From the NCBI RefSeq assembly GCF_048551375.1, contig NZ_JBLYZJ010000021.1, positions 1-34,703 of the forward strand: a stretch of DNA of 34,703 nt, read 5' to 3'. The stretch is from Faucicola sp048551375. Its GTDB lineage: Bacteria > Pseudomonadota > Gammaproteobacteria > Pseudomonadales > Moraxellaceae. Position numbers and translations under genes: made by a program. Every line of letters starts with the position of its first letter. Position 1 is the first letter of the stretch. A model generated the notes under the pieces. It was not told the DNA's origin. It did no database searches and saw only the letters and a program-made list of their open reading frames with translations. Below, piece after piece: positions 17,243 through 25,533 of the stretch.

Positions 17243-17800
17243 TTATTTAACACGCACACGGTATTTGACTTCAGCGACTTCATTTAGCCCTAAGCCTTGG
17301 ATATCCCAACGCACGGCTTTATAGTAAGCCATCGGCAGGTTTTGTAATGTGCCACTGGCATTGGTTTTTAGGGGCATATATTGGAAGTTTTGACCATCAG
17401 CACTGCCATAAGCACGTTCTGGGCTAACTTGGGTGCTAAGTAGCTCAGTATTGGCAGGAATGGCGTAGGTGACTTTCATGCTACGCACACGATCAGGGCT
17501 GTTATTGGTGATATAGCCACGGTATTCAATGACATTACCAGCACTCACATTGGTCTGAGCGGTAACAGGGATAAATGATTCTTGACCTTGGGCATCTGTG
17601 CCTACGATATAGCCAAACAATTGGTTGTCAAGCTGAGGGCGAGCATTAACGATAGGGTTGATTGAGCCATTAGTCGATGTGGTTTGAATTGGAAAAGGAT
17701 TTGAGGCGTTAGGGTCTAAAGTCACGGTTGGTAATACAGCAAAAGTGGTGGTAGTCGCCAGCATGCTAGTAAGCATCAGTGAGGTGCGAAATAGTGACAT
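17243..17800 (-). CDS. Exported protein with DUF11-like beta domain
   Basis: A 185-residue protein with a signal peptide (about residues 1-21, ending TTTFA) and a mature part that reads as an immunoglobulin-like beta domain of the DUF11/conserved-repeat kind: VSAGNVIEYRGYITNNSPDRVRSMKVTYAIPANTELL, then a C-terminal strand VAEVKYRVRVK. Such domains are found in surface and periplasmic proteins; no enzyme motif is seen and no function can be named. I chose ATG 17800 because GGAG lies correctly between it and the earlier ATG at 17812. The gene is monocistronic. Confidence 0.72.
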   Translation of the reverse strand: MSLFRTSLMLTSMLATTTTFAVLPTVTLDPNASNPFPIQTTSTNGSINPIVNARPQLDNQLFGYIVGTDAQGQESFIPVTAQTNVSAGNVIEYRGYITNNSPDRVRSMKVTYAIPANTELLSTQVSPERAYGSADGQNFQYMPLKTNASGTLQNLPMAYYKAVRWDIQGLGLNEVAEVKYRVRVK

Positions 17801-17831
17801 AAGGTTCTCCATCGTTATTGATTATTCGTTA

Positions 17832-17880
17832 GGGCTTACGCAAATTTAACTTTCCCCTTTGATAGGCTTGGGGAAATTTT
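17832..17880. repeat. Solo end of a GGACTTACGC-type element
   Basis: GGGCTTACGC preceded by TA matches the inverted end of the three miniature elements at 26.8, 31.3 and 34.2 kb except at one base, and is followed by a TTTCCCC/GGGGAAA hairpin. I do not see a matching right end, so this is probably a decayed copy. Confidence 0.45.
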
Positions 17881-18070
17881 AGTGAGTAATGATTAGCATA
17901 GCAAACTTCTAAGTCAGATACAGCATTAACTTCAAGCAAGGTTTGTGTTGTTACCAAATACAAACACCCTAGCCAAACTTAGCAATATTTGTTATTGTAG
18001 CCTATTCATTGATAATCAGCGACTTGCTTCGTGATTGATATTTTTTTCCTTTTATGATGATGACCCGACC

Positions 18071-19441
18071 ATGAGCCTTATGACTTCCACATCAAGCACC
18101 CCAGACACGTTATCCAGTACGCCTTCTCACGCCACGCCTACCACGCCTGCCTATGTGACGTGGTTTCGTAATTTTGCCCCCTATATCAATACCCATCGTG
18201 GTAAAACCTTTGTCATTATGTTTAATGGCGAGGCGGTGGCTCACGAAAATTTTAGCAATCTCATCCATGATTTTGCTTTGTTGCATAGTTTGGGGATTAA
18301 GTTGGTGTTGGTGCATGGGGCTAGACCGCAAATTGATGCCAATCTTGCCGATAGCCAAATCGAAACACCGATTATTAATGATGTGCGTGTCACCACTGCC
18401 CAAGCCATTCCTTCGATTTTGAAAGCCATCGGTTCGATTCGCCTACAGATTGAGGCACAGCTGTCGATGGGGCTTGCCAATTCTCCCATGTATGGCTCTC
18501 GCATTGATGCGGTGTCAGGCAATTTTGTCACCGCTCGTCCGTATGGGGTGCGTGATGGGGTGGATTATCAGTTTACTGGGGAAGTGCGAGCCATTGATGC
18601 GGAGGCGATTCGCAATAACTTAATCCATGACCACGTGGTGATTGTGGGCTGTATGGGCTATTCTGCGACAGGTGAGGTGTTTAATCTGTTGGCGGAGGAT
18701 GTGGCGTTACAAACGGCGGTCAGCCTCAAGGCGGATAAGCTCATCTTTTTGGGTGAGCAAGCAGGTATCTATAAAGACGGCTCACAATTACTCAAAGAAA
18801 TGATTCCGCATGAAGTCACTCGGTTTTTGCGTGATATGACCGAAATTTCAGAGATGTCACGCTTTTTGCAGGCCGCCAGTGAAGCCTGTGAACAAGGGAT
18901 TCATCGTGTGCATATTATTTCGTATGCCAAAGATGGGGCGTTATTGGAAGAGCTATTTACTCGTGATGGTGCGGGTACGCTGATTTCACATGACCCTTAT
19001 GAAGAAATCCGCCGTGCCAACATTGATGATGTGGTGGGTTTGATTGAATTATTAGAACCGCTTGAACAGCAAGGGATTTTGGTACGCCGTTCAAGAGAAC
19101 GCCTTGAAAGTGAAATTGAACATTTTAGCGTCATTGAGCGTGATGGTATGGTGTTGGGTTGTGCGGCGTTATACCCATTATCAGCGACCAGTGCTGAGGT
19201 GGCGTGCGTGGCAGTACACGCTGATTATCGCAAAGGTAGCCGAGGGGCGGATTTGATTGCCTTCTTAGAACAGCAAGCCCTCAGCCGTGGTATCAATGAA
19301 TTGTTTGTGTTGACCACACGCACGGCTCATTGGTTTATGGAACAAGGGTTTGTGGAAGTGCCAGCCGAGTCATTGCCTAGCGAACGCTATGCCAGCTATG
19401 ACAGTAGCCGAAAATCAAAAGTGCTAAAAAAAACCTTGTAA
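18071..19441 (+). CDS. argA: N-acetylglutamate synthase ArgA
   Basis: ArgA makes N-acetylglutamate from glutamate and acetyl-CoA, the first step of arginine synthesis. The N-terminal amino-acid-kinase fold (about residues 30-290) shows VIMFNGEAVAHENF, LVLVHGARPQID and the GSRIDAVSGNFVTARPYGV segment; the C-terminal GNAT domain (about 310-450) shows EVACVAVHADYRKGSRGADLI, the acetyl-CoA loop. With ATG 18071 it is 456 residues, close to 443 in E. coli. A TTG at 18035 extends the frame but gives an implausible start. Arginine feedback is expected through the kinase-like domain. It is monocistronic. Confidence 0.93.
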   Translation: MSLMTSTSSTPDTLSSTPSHATPTTPAYVTWFRNFAPYINTHRGKTFVIMFNGEAVAHENFSNLIHDFALLHSLGIKLVLVHGARPQIDANLADSQIETPIINDVRVTTAQAIPSILKAIGSIRLQIEAQLSMGLANSPMYGSRIDAVSGNFVTARPYGVRDGVDYQFTGEVRAIDAEAIRNNLIHDHVVIVGCMGYSATGEVFNLLAEDVALQTAVSLKADKLIFLGEQAGIYKDGSQLLKEMIPHEVTRFLRDMTEISEMSRFLQAASEACEQGIHRVHIISYAKDGALLEELFTRDGAGTLISHDPYEEIRRANIDDVVGLIELLEPLEQQGILVRRSRERLESEIEHFSVIERDGMVLGCAALYPLSATSAEVACVAVHADYRKGSRGADLIAFLEQQALSRGINELFVLTTRTAHWFMEQGFVEVPAESLPSERYASYDSSRKSKVLKKTL

Positions 19442-19486
19442 TGAGGGCTGATGGATTGTTATCAGTTACTGAACATATCTGAATGA

Positions 19487-19580
19487 TATAGTGAATTAAA
19501 TCAAAAATAAGACTTTGAAATTATGGGCGTATGCAATACGCCCCTACAAAACTTTCTTATTTCTAGTTTAAACGACTATA
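19487..19580. mobile_element. 94-bp Correia-like miniature element, copy B
   Basis: The reverse complement of this element matches 6655-6748 at nearly all positions and has the same length. TATAGT and ACTATA form its ends. Confidence 0.75.
19525..19547. repeat. REP-like palindrome inside copy B
   Basis: The core GGGCGTATGCAATACGCCC lies in the 94-bp element. Compared with copy A the loop bases are inverted. Confidence 0.75.
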
Positions 19581-19610
19581 GTTATAGGAATTACGCATTT
19601 AACCAAATCG

Positions 19611-19683
19611 TAGGTTGGGTAGAGCTTGCGATACCCAACAATTTGAAGGGTTTATGTTGGGTGTCATTCTTCCACCCAACCTA
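19611..19683. repeat. Nested inverted repeat (TAGGTTGGGT type)
   Basis: TAGGTTGGGT pairs with ACCCAACCTA at the outer ends, and a second pair, TACCCAACA with TGTTGGGTG, nests inside. The motif resembles the GTAGGTTGGGT intergenic repeats common in many bacteria. Confidence 0.7.
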
Positions 19684-19699
19684 GAAATACCGCAGTTTG

Positions 19700-19723
19700 G
19701 TAGGGGCGTATTGCATACGCCCA
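19700..19723. repeat. REP-like palindrome before the FKBP gene end
   Basis: A copy with the common core GGGCGTATTGCATACGCCC, 39 bp from the 3' end of the downstream FKBP gene. Confidence 0.8.
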
Positions 19724-19761
19724 ACCCAATCTACAAGTTATGACAAAGCATCATACCCAAC

Positions 19762-20544
19762 TTATTTTTTGACGGTGGCTTTTGGGTTGACTTCAAGCAA
19801 TTCGACATCAAAAATCAATACGCTATTGGGTTCGATATCAGCATTTCCTGCTTCACCATAGCCCAATTCAGCAGGCATAAATAGGCGATATTTTGCCCCT
19901 TCACTCATTAATTGCACCCCTTCTGACCAGCCTTTAATCACTTGATTTAGGGGGAAGGTCACAGGTTTATCACGTTTATATGAGCTGTCAAAGATTGTGC
20001 CATCAATCAAGCGACCTTCATAATGTACTTTTACTTGGTCTTTGGCAGTGGGGCGTTTGCCAGTGCCTTGTTTTAATACTTGATATTGCAAGCCTGAAGC
20101 GGTGGTTTTGACATCGGCTTGTTTGGCATTTGCGGTCAAAAACGCTTTGCCTTTGGTCAAGTTGGCAGTTGCCATGGCTTGAATTTGTTTGGCGTATTCC
20201 GCTTCTTTGCGTTTTTGGTAGTCGAGCAAGGTTTTTTGCATTTGCTCTTTGCTGATGGTGGCAGTATTGCCTTGGTAGGCATCACGAAAGCCTTGGAAAA
20301 ATGCGTCAAGATTGAGGTCATCCACGGTTTCTTTGTTGCCTTCACCCATCATATAGCCAAGGCTGTAGCCGACTTTGGCATCATCGGCACTGTTGGCAGT
20401 CACGTTGGTTTTCGGCAAGTAGGCAGAAGGCGTGACCTTGCTGGCTTGGCTAGTTGGATTGGCTTGTGTGGTGGTTTGGGCGTGGGTTGCGGTGCTAGCC
20501 ACAGCCAAAGTTGCCACAATCATAAGTGATGGTGATTTTGTCAT
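19762..20544 (-). CDS. Mip/FkpA-type FKBP prolyl isomerase (second of pair)
   Basis: A 260-residue periplasmic peptidyl-prolyl isomerase. A signal peptide (ending THA, about residue 22) is followed by the FKBP N-terminal dimerisation domain (AKVGYSLGYMMG to about residue 150), and then the FKBP_C domain (GLQYQVLKQGTGKRPTAKDQVKVHYEG through LIFDVELLEV). The catalytic-pocket residues Y, F, D and W appear in VHYEGRLIDGTIFDSSY and VIKGWSEGVQLM, and the FMPAELGYGEAG loop is normal. AAGGA lies 7 nt before the ATG. It lies 117 bp downstream of a paralogue on the same strand, from which it likely arose by duplication. Confidence 0.9.
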   Translation of the reverse strand: MTKSPSLMIVATLAVASTATHAQTTTQANPTSQASKVTPSAYLPKTNVTANSADDAKVGYSLGYMMGEGNKETVDDLNLDAFFQGFRDAYQGNTATISKEQMQKTLLDYQKRKEAEYAKQIQAMATANLTKGKAFLTANAKQADVKTTASGLQYQVLKQGTGKRPTAKDQVKVHYEGRLIDGTIFDSSYKRDKPVTFPLNQVIKGWSEGVQLMSEGAKYRLFMPAELGYGEAGNADIEPNSVLIFDVELLEVNPKATVKK

Positions 20545-20608
20545 GTGTCATTCCTTCGTGCGAGATGCCAGTTATTATCGTTGTTTCAATGAGTCGTCAG
20601 ATGGAGGC

Positions 20609-20631
20609 GTAGGGGCGTATTGTATACGCCC
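20609..20631. repeat. REP-like palindrome between FKBP genes
   Basis: Core GGGCGTATTGTATACGCCC. It could attenuate or stabilise mRNA between the two FKBP genes. Confidence 0.75.
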
Positions 20632-20661
20632 GTATGATGCCTAGTTTAAGTGATGATATGA

Positions 20662-21534
20662 TTATTGGGCAGGTTTTGCCGTGGCTTGATTTTGCATTTG
20701 GGCTTCAATTTGTTGTTTTAATTGTGCTTCGATGTCTTGTGTGCCTTGGGCTGAAGGCTGTGGGTTAGCGTCAGCAGGTGGGTTGACTTTGAGCAATTCG
20801 ACTTCAAAAATCAAGGTGCTATTTGGTTCGATACCGCCTTGAGGGGCTCCCTGTTCGCCATACGCAAGGTTTGCAGGGATATAAAAACGGTATTTCGCCC
20901 CTTCACTCATTAGCTGTACGCCTTCTGTCCAGCCAGCGATGACTTGATTAAGTGGGAAAACTGCAGGCTGTCCGCCATGTTTGGCGGTGCTATCAAATAC
21001 CGTGCCATCCAATAATTTGCCTTCGTAGTTGACTGATACGATGTCAGAGGCTTTGGGTTTTGCCCCTGTGCCTTGTTTTAGCACTTCATACTGTAAGCCT
21101 GATGCGGTGGTGGTGATGCCTGCTTTTTTACCGTTTTCAGCAAGGAATTTTTGTCCTTTATCAAGGTTGGTTTGATACATGGCTTGAATTTGTTTTTGTT
21201 CGTAGGCAGATACCACTTCCATCATTTGCTCACGGCTCATGCTGGCAGGTTTGCCTGTAAAGCCATCGCTAATCCCTTGATTGATGTCGGCTGGATTGAG
21301 GTCTTTGGCAGTGCGTTGGACATTATCGCCCATCATATAGCCAAGGCTATAGCCAACTTTGGCAATTTCTGAACTTTGAGCATTGATGGCTGTACCACCG
21401 CCTGCACTGTTAGCACCTCGACTACCCATACTGGCGACTTTGGGTTCTGCACCGAAACTTTTGACAAATACAGGGGTTAAAGCGACAGCACCAAGCACAA
21501 CGGCTGCCAAAATAGGGGCGGTTTTATTGCTCAT
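20662..21534 (-). CDS. Mip/FkpA-type FKBP prolyl isomerase (first of pair)
   Basis: A 290-residue FKBP isomerase. The start is ATG 21534 with AGGA upstream; the TTG at 21567 is discarded. A hydrophobic N-terminal segment (about residues 6-24) works as an uncleaved anchor or a signal. The N-terminal dimerisation domain (AKVGYSLGYMMGDN) and FKBP domain (GLQYEVLKQGTGAKPK to LIFEVELLKV) follow. Compared with its neighbour it has an extra Gly-Gly-Gln-Pro in the FDSTAKHGGQP loop and a Gln/Ala-rich C-terminal tail of about 35 residues (QLKQQIEAQMQNQA) that may be helical. Both proteins probably act in outer-membrane or secreted-protein folding. Confidence 0.88.
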   Translation of the reverse strand: MSNKTAPILAAVVLGAVALTPVFVKSFGAEPKVASMGSRGANSAGGGTAINAQSSEIAKVGYSLGYMMGDNVQRTAKDLNPADINQGISDGFTGKPASMSREQMMEVVSAYEQKQIQAMYQTNLDKGQKFLAENGKKAGITTTASGLQYEVLKQGTGAKPKASDIVSVNYEGKLLDGTVFDSTAKHGGQPAVFPLNQVIAGWTEGVQLMSEGAKYRFYIPANLAYGEQGAPQGGIEPNSTLIFEVELLKVNPPADANPQPSAQGTQDIEAQLKQQIEAQMQNQATAKPAQ

Positions 21535-21893
21535 AGCATTTCCTATCCAAAATAAAGTCGATAACAACCTAAAAATAAGGCAAAATTTTGCTTATCATAG
21601 CAGAAAAACTGACCAAAACCTATGTTTCAATCCACGTCTGCAACGTGAACGGCAAACGAATTGGAAGTGGTTACGCCTCTACCAATGGCATTATATCTCC
21701 CTAAAGGCAGTGGTTTCAACCATTAACACCATTTGATAAAAAGGTCGAAACTCAGCGATAGCGTGCGAGGACTGGCAGAATAGGTGAAAGCCACTGGCGT
21801 TTGGCAACAAATTTTCACATAAACATATTGCAAGCAATGGGCGTATCGGTTAAAGTGAAAAAATCTATCGCAATATGAGGTCAAGCGTTCGCT
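21535..21893. other. Divergent gap upstream of corC
   Basis: 359 bp without a convincing gene between the FKBP gene (minus) and corC (plus). It contains a single GTTTCAATCCACG stretch (21624-21636) that recalls a type I-C CRISPR repeat start, but no second copy. It should hold both promoters. GAGG at 21877-21880 is 13 nt before the corC ATG. Confidence 0.45.
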
Positions 21894-22817
21894 ATGACAG
21901 ACGAGCATTCGAGTCCGCAACATATCACCCAATCTACCGCCGACAAGTCCGAAAAATCGGATAATTTTATCTCTCGAGGGCTAAAGCGTTGGCTATCAAC
22001 CGCCCCAGATGCCCCAGAAACTCGAGATGAACTGGTCAAATTGGTGCAAGATTCTCGCAAATTCCTTGAGCCAGAAACGGTTGAGATGTTAGAAGGTGTA
22101 CTGGGATTGCCTGCCACGCAAATTCACGAAATTATGACCCCCATCAGCCATGTCAAAAGCATCACCAACGATGCGAGCCTTGGCGATATCATGCAGTTAT
22201 TCCTAGAAACCAACCATTCTCGCTACCCTGTTTGCGATGTGGATAACAGTGATAATGTGGTCGGCATTTTGGTTGCCAAAGACTTGATTCCTTTATTGGT
22301 CAAAAAAGCCCAAGGGCATCCGATTGAGCCATTTAATGTATTGGCAGTGACCCGTCAGCCGATTTATATCAGCGAAACCGCACGCTCTGACAGTTTATTA
22401 CGCTTGTTCCAAACCCACCAAATCCACATGGCAATTGTCATGGACGAGTTTGGTAATACCGCTGGCGTGGTGACGCTAGAGGATTTGCTCGAAGAAATCG
22501 TGGGCGAAATTGACGATGAGCATGACGAACTCAGCGAACTGGCACAACATGAGCATATTCAGCCTGTTCCCCACCAACCTAACACTTGGATTATCCAATC
22601 CATCACGCCTGTCAGCGACTGTAATGCCCAGCTGGGTACGCAATTTGATGATGAAGAAGTCAACAGCATGGGAGGCTTAGTGATGCAACAGTTGGAACAA
22701 GTCAACGAGCTGTTGGGGCAAGTGGTGTACATCAATGATTGCAAATTGACTGTTTTATCAGTAGATGAACGCTTTATTCAAGATATTGAATTGGTGTTAG
22801 ATTATAATAAAAATTAA
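21894..22817 (+). CDS. corC: CorC/HlyC-family CBS-domain protein
   Basis: A 307-residue cytosolic protein of the CorC group. It has a tandem CBS pair (about residues 75-200; IMTPISHVKSI, SRYPVCDVD, GVVTLEDLLEEIVGEI) and a C-terminal CorC_HlyC transporter-associated domain (about 220-300). CBS pairs bind adenosyl ligands; the family has been linked to magnesium and cobalt efflux. It lies 19 nt before lnt, the usual corC-lnt order of gammaproteobacteria, and is likely cotranscribed with it. ybeY and phoH, which often precede corC, are not next to it here. No transmembrane DUF21 segment is present. Confidence 0.9.
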   Translation: MTDEHSSPQHITQSTADKSEKSDNFISRGLKRWLSTAPDAPETRDELVKLVQDSRKFLEPETVEMLEGVLGLPATQIHEIMTPISHVKSITNDASLGDIMQLFLETNHSRYPVCDVDNSDNVVGILVAKDLIPLLVKKAQGHPIEPFNVLAVTRQPIYISETARSDSLLRLFQTHQIHMAIVMDEFGNTAGVVTLEDLLEEIVGEIDDEHDELSELAQHEHIQPVPHQPNTWIIQSITPVSDCNAQLGTQFDDEEVNSMGGLVMQQLEQVNELLGQVVYINDCKLTVLSVDERFIQDIELVLDYNKN

Positions 22818-22836
22818 ATGTAGGTTTACTCCCTCA

Positions 22837-24417
22837 ATGCGTCTTACCACCCAATCCCTCAAAAAACAACTGGTTTACCAATCTCACACTGATACCACCG
22901 CCCAACCGCCAATCTTGCCAAGATTAATCGTGGCATGGTTGGCAGGGGCGGTGTTTAGCTTTTCGCTTGCCCCCTATGGTTGGTGGGGGTTGGCGTTGCT
23001 GTCACCTGCGATATTGTATGCGTTGTTGCTCCGTCCGATGGGCAGTTGGCGAGCATTTTGGCTCGGTGAAATGTACGGCATGGGGCTATGGTGTGTGGGG
23101 GCGTTTTGGCTTTATACCTCGATTCATACTTATGGCGACACCCCTGCGGTATTGGCATATTTGATGATAGCCGTGATGGGCTTGGTGATGGGCTTGTTTC
23201 ATGGCTTGTTGGCGGTGGTGTTTAACCGTTTTGTGGGTAAACAGCCATTAAGTTTTACCTCACTTTGGGTGGTGCAAGAATGGCTCAAAACATGGATTTT
23301 TACAGGCTTTCCTTGGCTGTTTGTCGGCTATGCCTACACCGAGCAACCGTGGCTGACCAGTCTTGCTCCCATTTTTGGGGTATTGGCGTTGACGTTTGTG
23401 TCGGTGTTTGTTTCTGCCAGTATTATTGAGGCGATTCGTCAAAAATGGCGTTTTTTAATTCCTTCAACCTTGATGCTAGTCGCCAGTGTCGCAGTTTGGC
23501 TGATCAATCCTGCATGGACGACCGCCAAAAATACCCCACCGCTGAAAGTTTCGCTGATTCAAGGCAATATTCCACAAGATATGAAGTGGTTGGTGGAATA
23601 TCAAGTCGAAACCATGGCGATTTATGCAGGATTAAGCAAAACTGAATGGGGGCGTGACATCGTGCTATGGCCTGAATCCTCGATTCCGATGTTTCAGACT
23701 GATGCCATGCCCTTTATCAGCCAAGTGGTACAAACTGCCAAAAAGCATAATACCGCATGGTTGACAGGGATTCCGTATTTGGATGTTGCCGAATACGACC
23801 CCAAAAATGATAACTACGAGCCATTTTATAACTCGGTGATTGCATTGGGGGCGGATGCTAAAGGATTATACAAAAAACAAAACCTTGTGCCAGTCGGCGA
23901 ATATATTCCACTTGAAGGGGCATTAAACTGGGCATTGCCTCAATTGATGAGTGGTTCAATGAGCTTTCGTGCCGGTCCACCCCAGCAAGCCCCATTAAGC
24001 GTCAAAAACAACCAAATTGGCGTGGCAGTGTGCTATGAAGTGGCGTACCCAGACACCACTCGCCACAATGCGGTTGGCACGGACTTTTTGCTCACCGTAT
24101 CCAATGACGCATGGTTTGGCACATCGGCAGGGCCATTACAACACTTGCAAATGGTGCAAATGCGAGCCATCGAAACAGGGCGTTGGTTTATGCGAGCCAC
24201 CAATACAGGCGTGACCGCCATCATTGATGACAAAGGGCGTATCACTGCCAAAGCACCGCAGTTTGAACGCACCGTGTTGCGAGGTGACATCCAGTCACGC
24301 CAAGGCACGACCCCCTTTATGCAATGGGGTAGTTACCCAATATTGGGGCTGGCGAGCCTGTTGTTAATTGGGAGTTGGTTTGGTAAATCACAACGCAAAA
24401 TACACAAAAAACCCTAA
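22837..24417 (+). CDS. lnt: Apolipoprotein N-acyltransferase Lnt
   Basis: Lnt adds the third acyl chain to the N-terminal cysteine of lipoproteins in the inner membrane, the last step of their maturation before Lol sorting. The N-terminal half (about residues 25-225) is a multi-helix membrane domain, and the C-terminal half is a nitrilase-fold periplasmic domain with the triad Glu280 (LWPESSIP), Lys347 (YKKQNLVPVGEY) and Cys399 (VAVCYEVAYPD). The length, 526 residues, is normal. It follows corC by 19 nt. Several lipoproteins in this window (patatin, solute-binding protein, 258-residue lipoprotein) are its likely substrates. Confidence 0.95.
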   Translation: MRLTTQSLKKQLVYQSHTDTTAQPPILPRLIVAWLAGAVFSFSLAPYGWWGLALLSPAILYALLLRPMGSWRAFWLGEMYGMGLWCVGAFWLYTSIHTYGDTPAVLAYLMIAVMGLVMGLFHGLLAVVFNRFVGKQPLSFTSLWVVQEWLKTWIFTGFPWLFVGYAYTEQPWLTSLAPIFGVLALTFVSVFVSASIIEAIRQKWRFLIPSTLMLVASVAVWLINPAWTTAKNTPPLKVSLIQGNIPQDMKWLVEYQVETMAIYAGLSKTEWGRDIVLWPESSIPMFQTDAMPFISQVVQTAKKHNTAWLTGIPYLDVAEYDPKNDNYEPFYNSVIALGADAKGLYKKQNLVPVGEYIPLEGALNWALPQLMSGSMSFRAGPPQQAPLSVKNNQIGVAVCYEVAYPDTTRHNAVGTDFLLTVSNDAWFGTSAGPLQHLQMVQMRAIETGRWFMRATNTGVTAIIDDKGRITAKAPQFERTVLRGDIQSRQGTTPFMQWGSYPILGLASLLLIGSWFGKSQRKIHKKP

Positions 24418-24456
24418 ATCCAGTAAGGTTTTGCTGTTTTAGCAAAAAATTTAGTA

Positions 24457-24483
24457 TATAATCGTTACAAACTTTCGTATAAT
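24457..24483 (+). promoter_or_regulatory. Two candidate -10 boxes before the 113-aa gene
   Basis: TATAAT occurs at 24457-24462 and again at 24478-24483, 80-105 nt before the ATG. TTGCTG at 24431 is a loose -35 for the first, with a spacer that is too long (20), so the start point is uncertain. Confidence 0.4.
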
Positions 24484-24562
24484 ACAACTATATATTTCCA
24501 TTTTATCGAGGTCAATGGTGATTCCCCATGACCTTGCCCCAAGATTGACAGTGAGGTTAAGC

Positions 24563-24904
24563 ATGGCTCATCATGAAGTTGTTGAAAATGACGTAAAGAA
24601 AGAGTTAAGCATGGCAGTTGTTGGCATTTTAGCTTTTTTAGTTTTGGTATTGTTTATCGGTATTATCGCATTTCTACGCCCAGCAGGTCATCATGTGGAT
24701 GTTAAAGCCCTAAATGCCGAAGTAGAAGCTAAAGTGGCTGCCTCAGCCGCTGCTGCTAATGCGTCTGCTCCTGCAGTAGCCACTGCGACCGCAACAACCG
24801 CCTCGACTGCCAGTGCCACATCCGATAACGCCAAACAGGTAACCGCTAGCACAGCTACTGCCACAGCGAAGGCTTCAGCCACTGCCTCAAGTCAGTCAAA
24901 ATAA
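24563..24904 (+). CDS. Small membrane protein with Ala/Thr/Ser tail
   Basis: I do not recognise this 113-residue protein. It has a short charged N-terminus (HHEVVENDVKKELS), one strong transmembrane helix (about residues 18-39, AVVGILAFLVLVLFIGIIAF), and a tail of some 70 residues made almost only of Ala, Thr, Ser and Lys, probably extended in the periplasm if the N-terminus faces the cytoplasm. I chose ATG 24563 because GAGG lies 6 nt upstream; an ATG at 24515 adds 16 residues without such a site. It is followed by a strong terminator and appears monocistronic. The tail resembles periplasm- or wall-spanning linkers in general form only. Confidence 0.7.
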   Translation: MAHHEVVENDVKKELSMAVVGILAFLVLVLFIGIIAFLRPAGHHVDVKALNAEVEAKVAASAAAANASAPAVATATATTASTASATSDNAKQVTASTATATAKASATASSQSK

Positions 24905-24943
24905 GCGTGATAGCCTTTAAATTTTGATAAACTTGGCTAAATC

Positions 24944-24972
24944 AAAAAAACCACCATGTCGGTGGTTTTTTT
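24944..24972. terminator. Strong bidirectional terminator
   Basis: AAAAAAACCACC and GGTGGTTTTTTT form a perfect stem around ATGTC. It serves the 113-aa gene on the plus strand and folA on the minus strand. Confidence 0.92.
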
Positions 24973-24988
24973 ATGGGAAAAATTGGGT

Positions 24989-25522
24989 TTAGGTAGTCGT
25001 GCGTTGATAAGTGATAAACTGAAAACCAAGTCCACTTTTACCATCGGTTTTGGGTTCGCTGGCACTGACTTTGACGAAATCAGACGGCATCACAGGATAG
25101 AAGACATCTGCCCCTTGTACTTCGGTATCCACTTCGGTGATTTCTAGTCTATCGGTAAATAACATCGACTGTTCAAACAGTTTTTGCCCACCAATGACCC
25201 AAATGGTGTCCAAACCTTTGCCATGAGCGAGTGAAGCCCCTTGGGTAAGGGCATCGTCAAGGTTGTGAAAAATGATGACATTGTCAAAATCTGTTTGGTA
25301 AGCTAAATCGGTTGTAATCACAAAGTTGGTGCGGTTTGGTAGCGGTTTTGCCCCCATTGATTCAAAGGTCTTACGCCCCATGATGACGATGCTATTTTCG
25401 GTAAGGCGTTTGAAGTGTTGTAGGTCTTCGGAGATATGCCACGGTAGTTGGTTGTTTTTGCCGATGGCTCGATTGCGGTCATGGGCGACTATTTGGGCGA
25501 CTTTAATATTTGAAAAGCTCAT
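24989..25522 (-). CDS. folA: Dihydrofolate reductase FolA
   Basis: FolA reduces dihydrofolate to tetrahydrofolate with NADPH. The 177 residues include the substrate loop AIGKNNQLPWHISEDLQHFK with catalytic Asp33, the NADPH-binding IVIMGRKTFESMG, and the IWVIGGQKLFEQ segment. The start at 25522 has AGAAGGA 6 nt upstream; the frame is open further upstream only because of the degraded toxin gene. It is downstream of thyA, the enzyme that produces dihydrofolate, with a VapB-like gene and toxin stub between them. Confidence 0.95.
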   Translation of the reverse strand: MSFSNIKVAQIVAHDRNRAIGKNNQLPWHISEDLQHFKRLTENSIVIMGRKTFESMGAKPLPNRTNFVITTDLAYQTDFDNVIIFHNLDDALTQGASLAHGKGLDTIWVIGGQKLFEQSMLFTDRLEITEVDTEVQGADVFYPVMPSDFVKVSASEPKTDGKSGLGFQFITYQRTTT

Positions 25523-25533
25523 TTTTTGTCCTT

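Larger units (their letters stand above)
19442..19761. other. Repeat-filled gap between argA and FKBP gene
   Basis: 320 bp holding the second 94-bp Correia-like element, a long nested inverted repeat (19611-19683) and a REP-like palindrome (19700-19723). Nothing coding was found. The argA terminator, if present, must be one of these hairpins. Confidence 0.7.

Noticed and set aside
20119..20529. 136-codon plus-strand frame inside the FKBP gene
   Set aside because: It is opposite a clear FKBP domain and has no recognisable features.
21624..21655. GTTTCAATCCACG followed by a short hairpin, like a type I-C CRISPR repeat
   Set aside because: Only one copy is present, with no evenly spaced repeats and no cas genes nearby.
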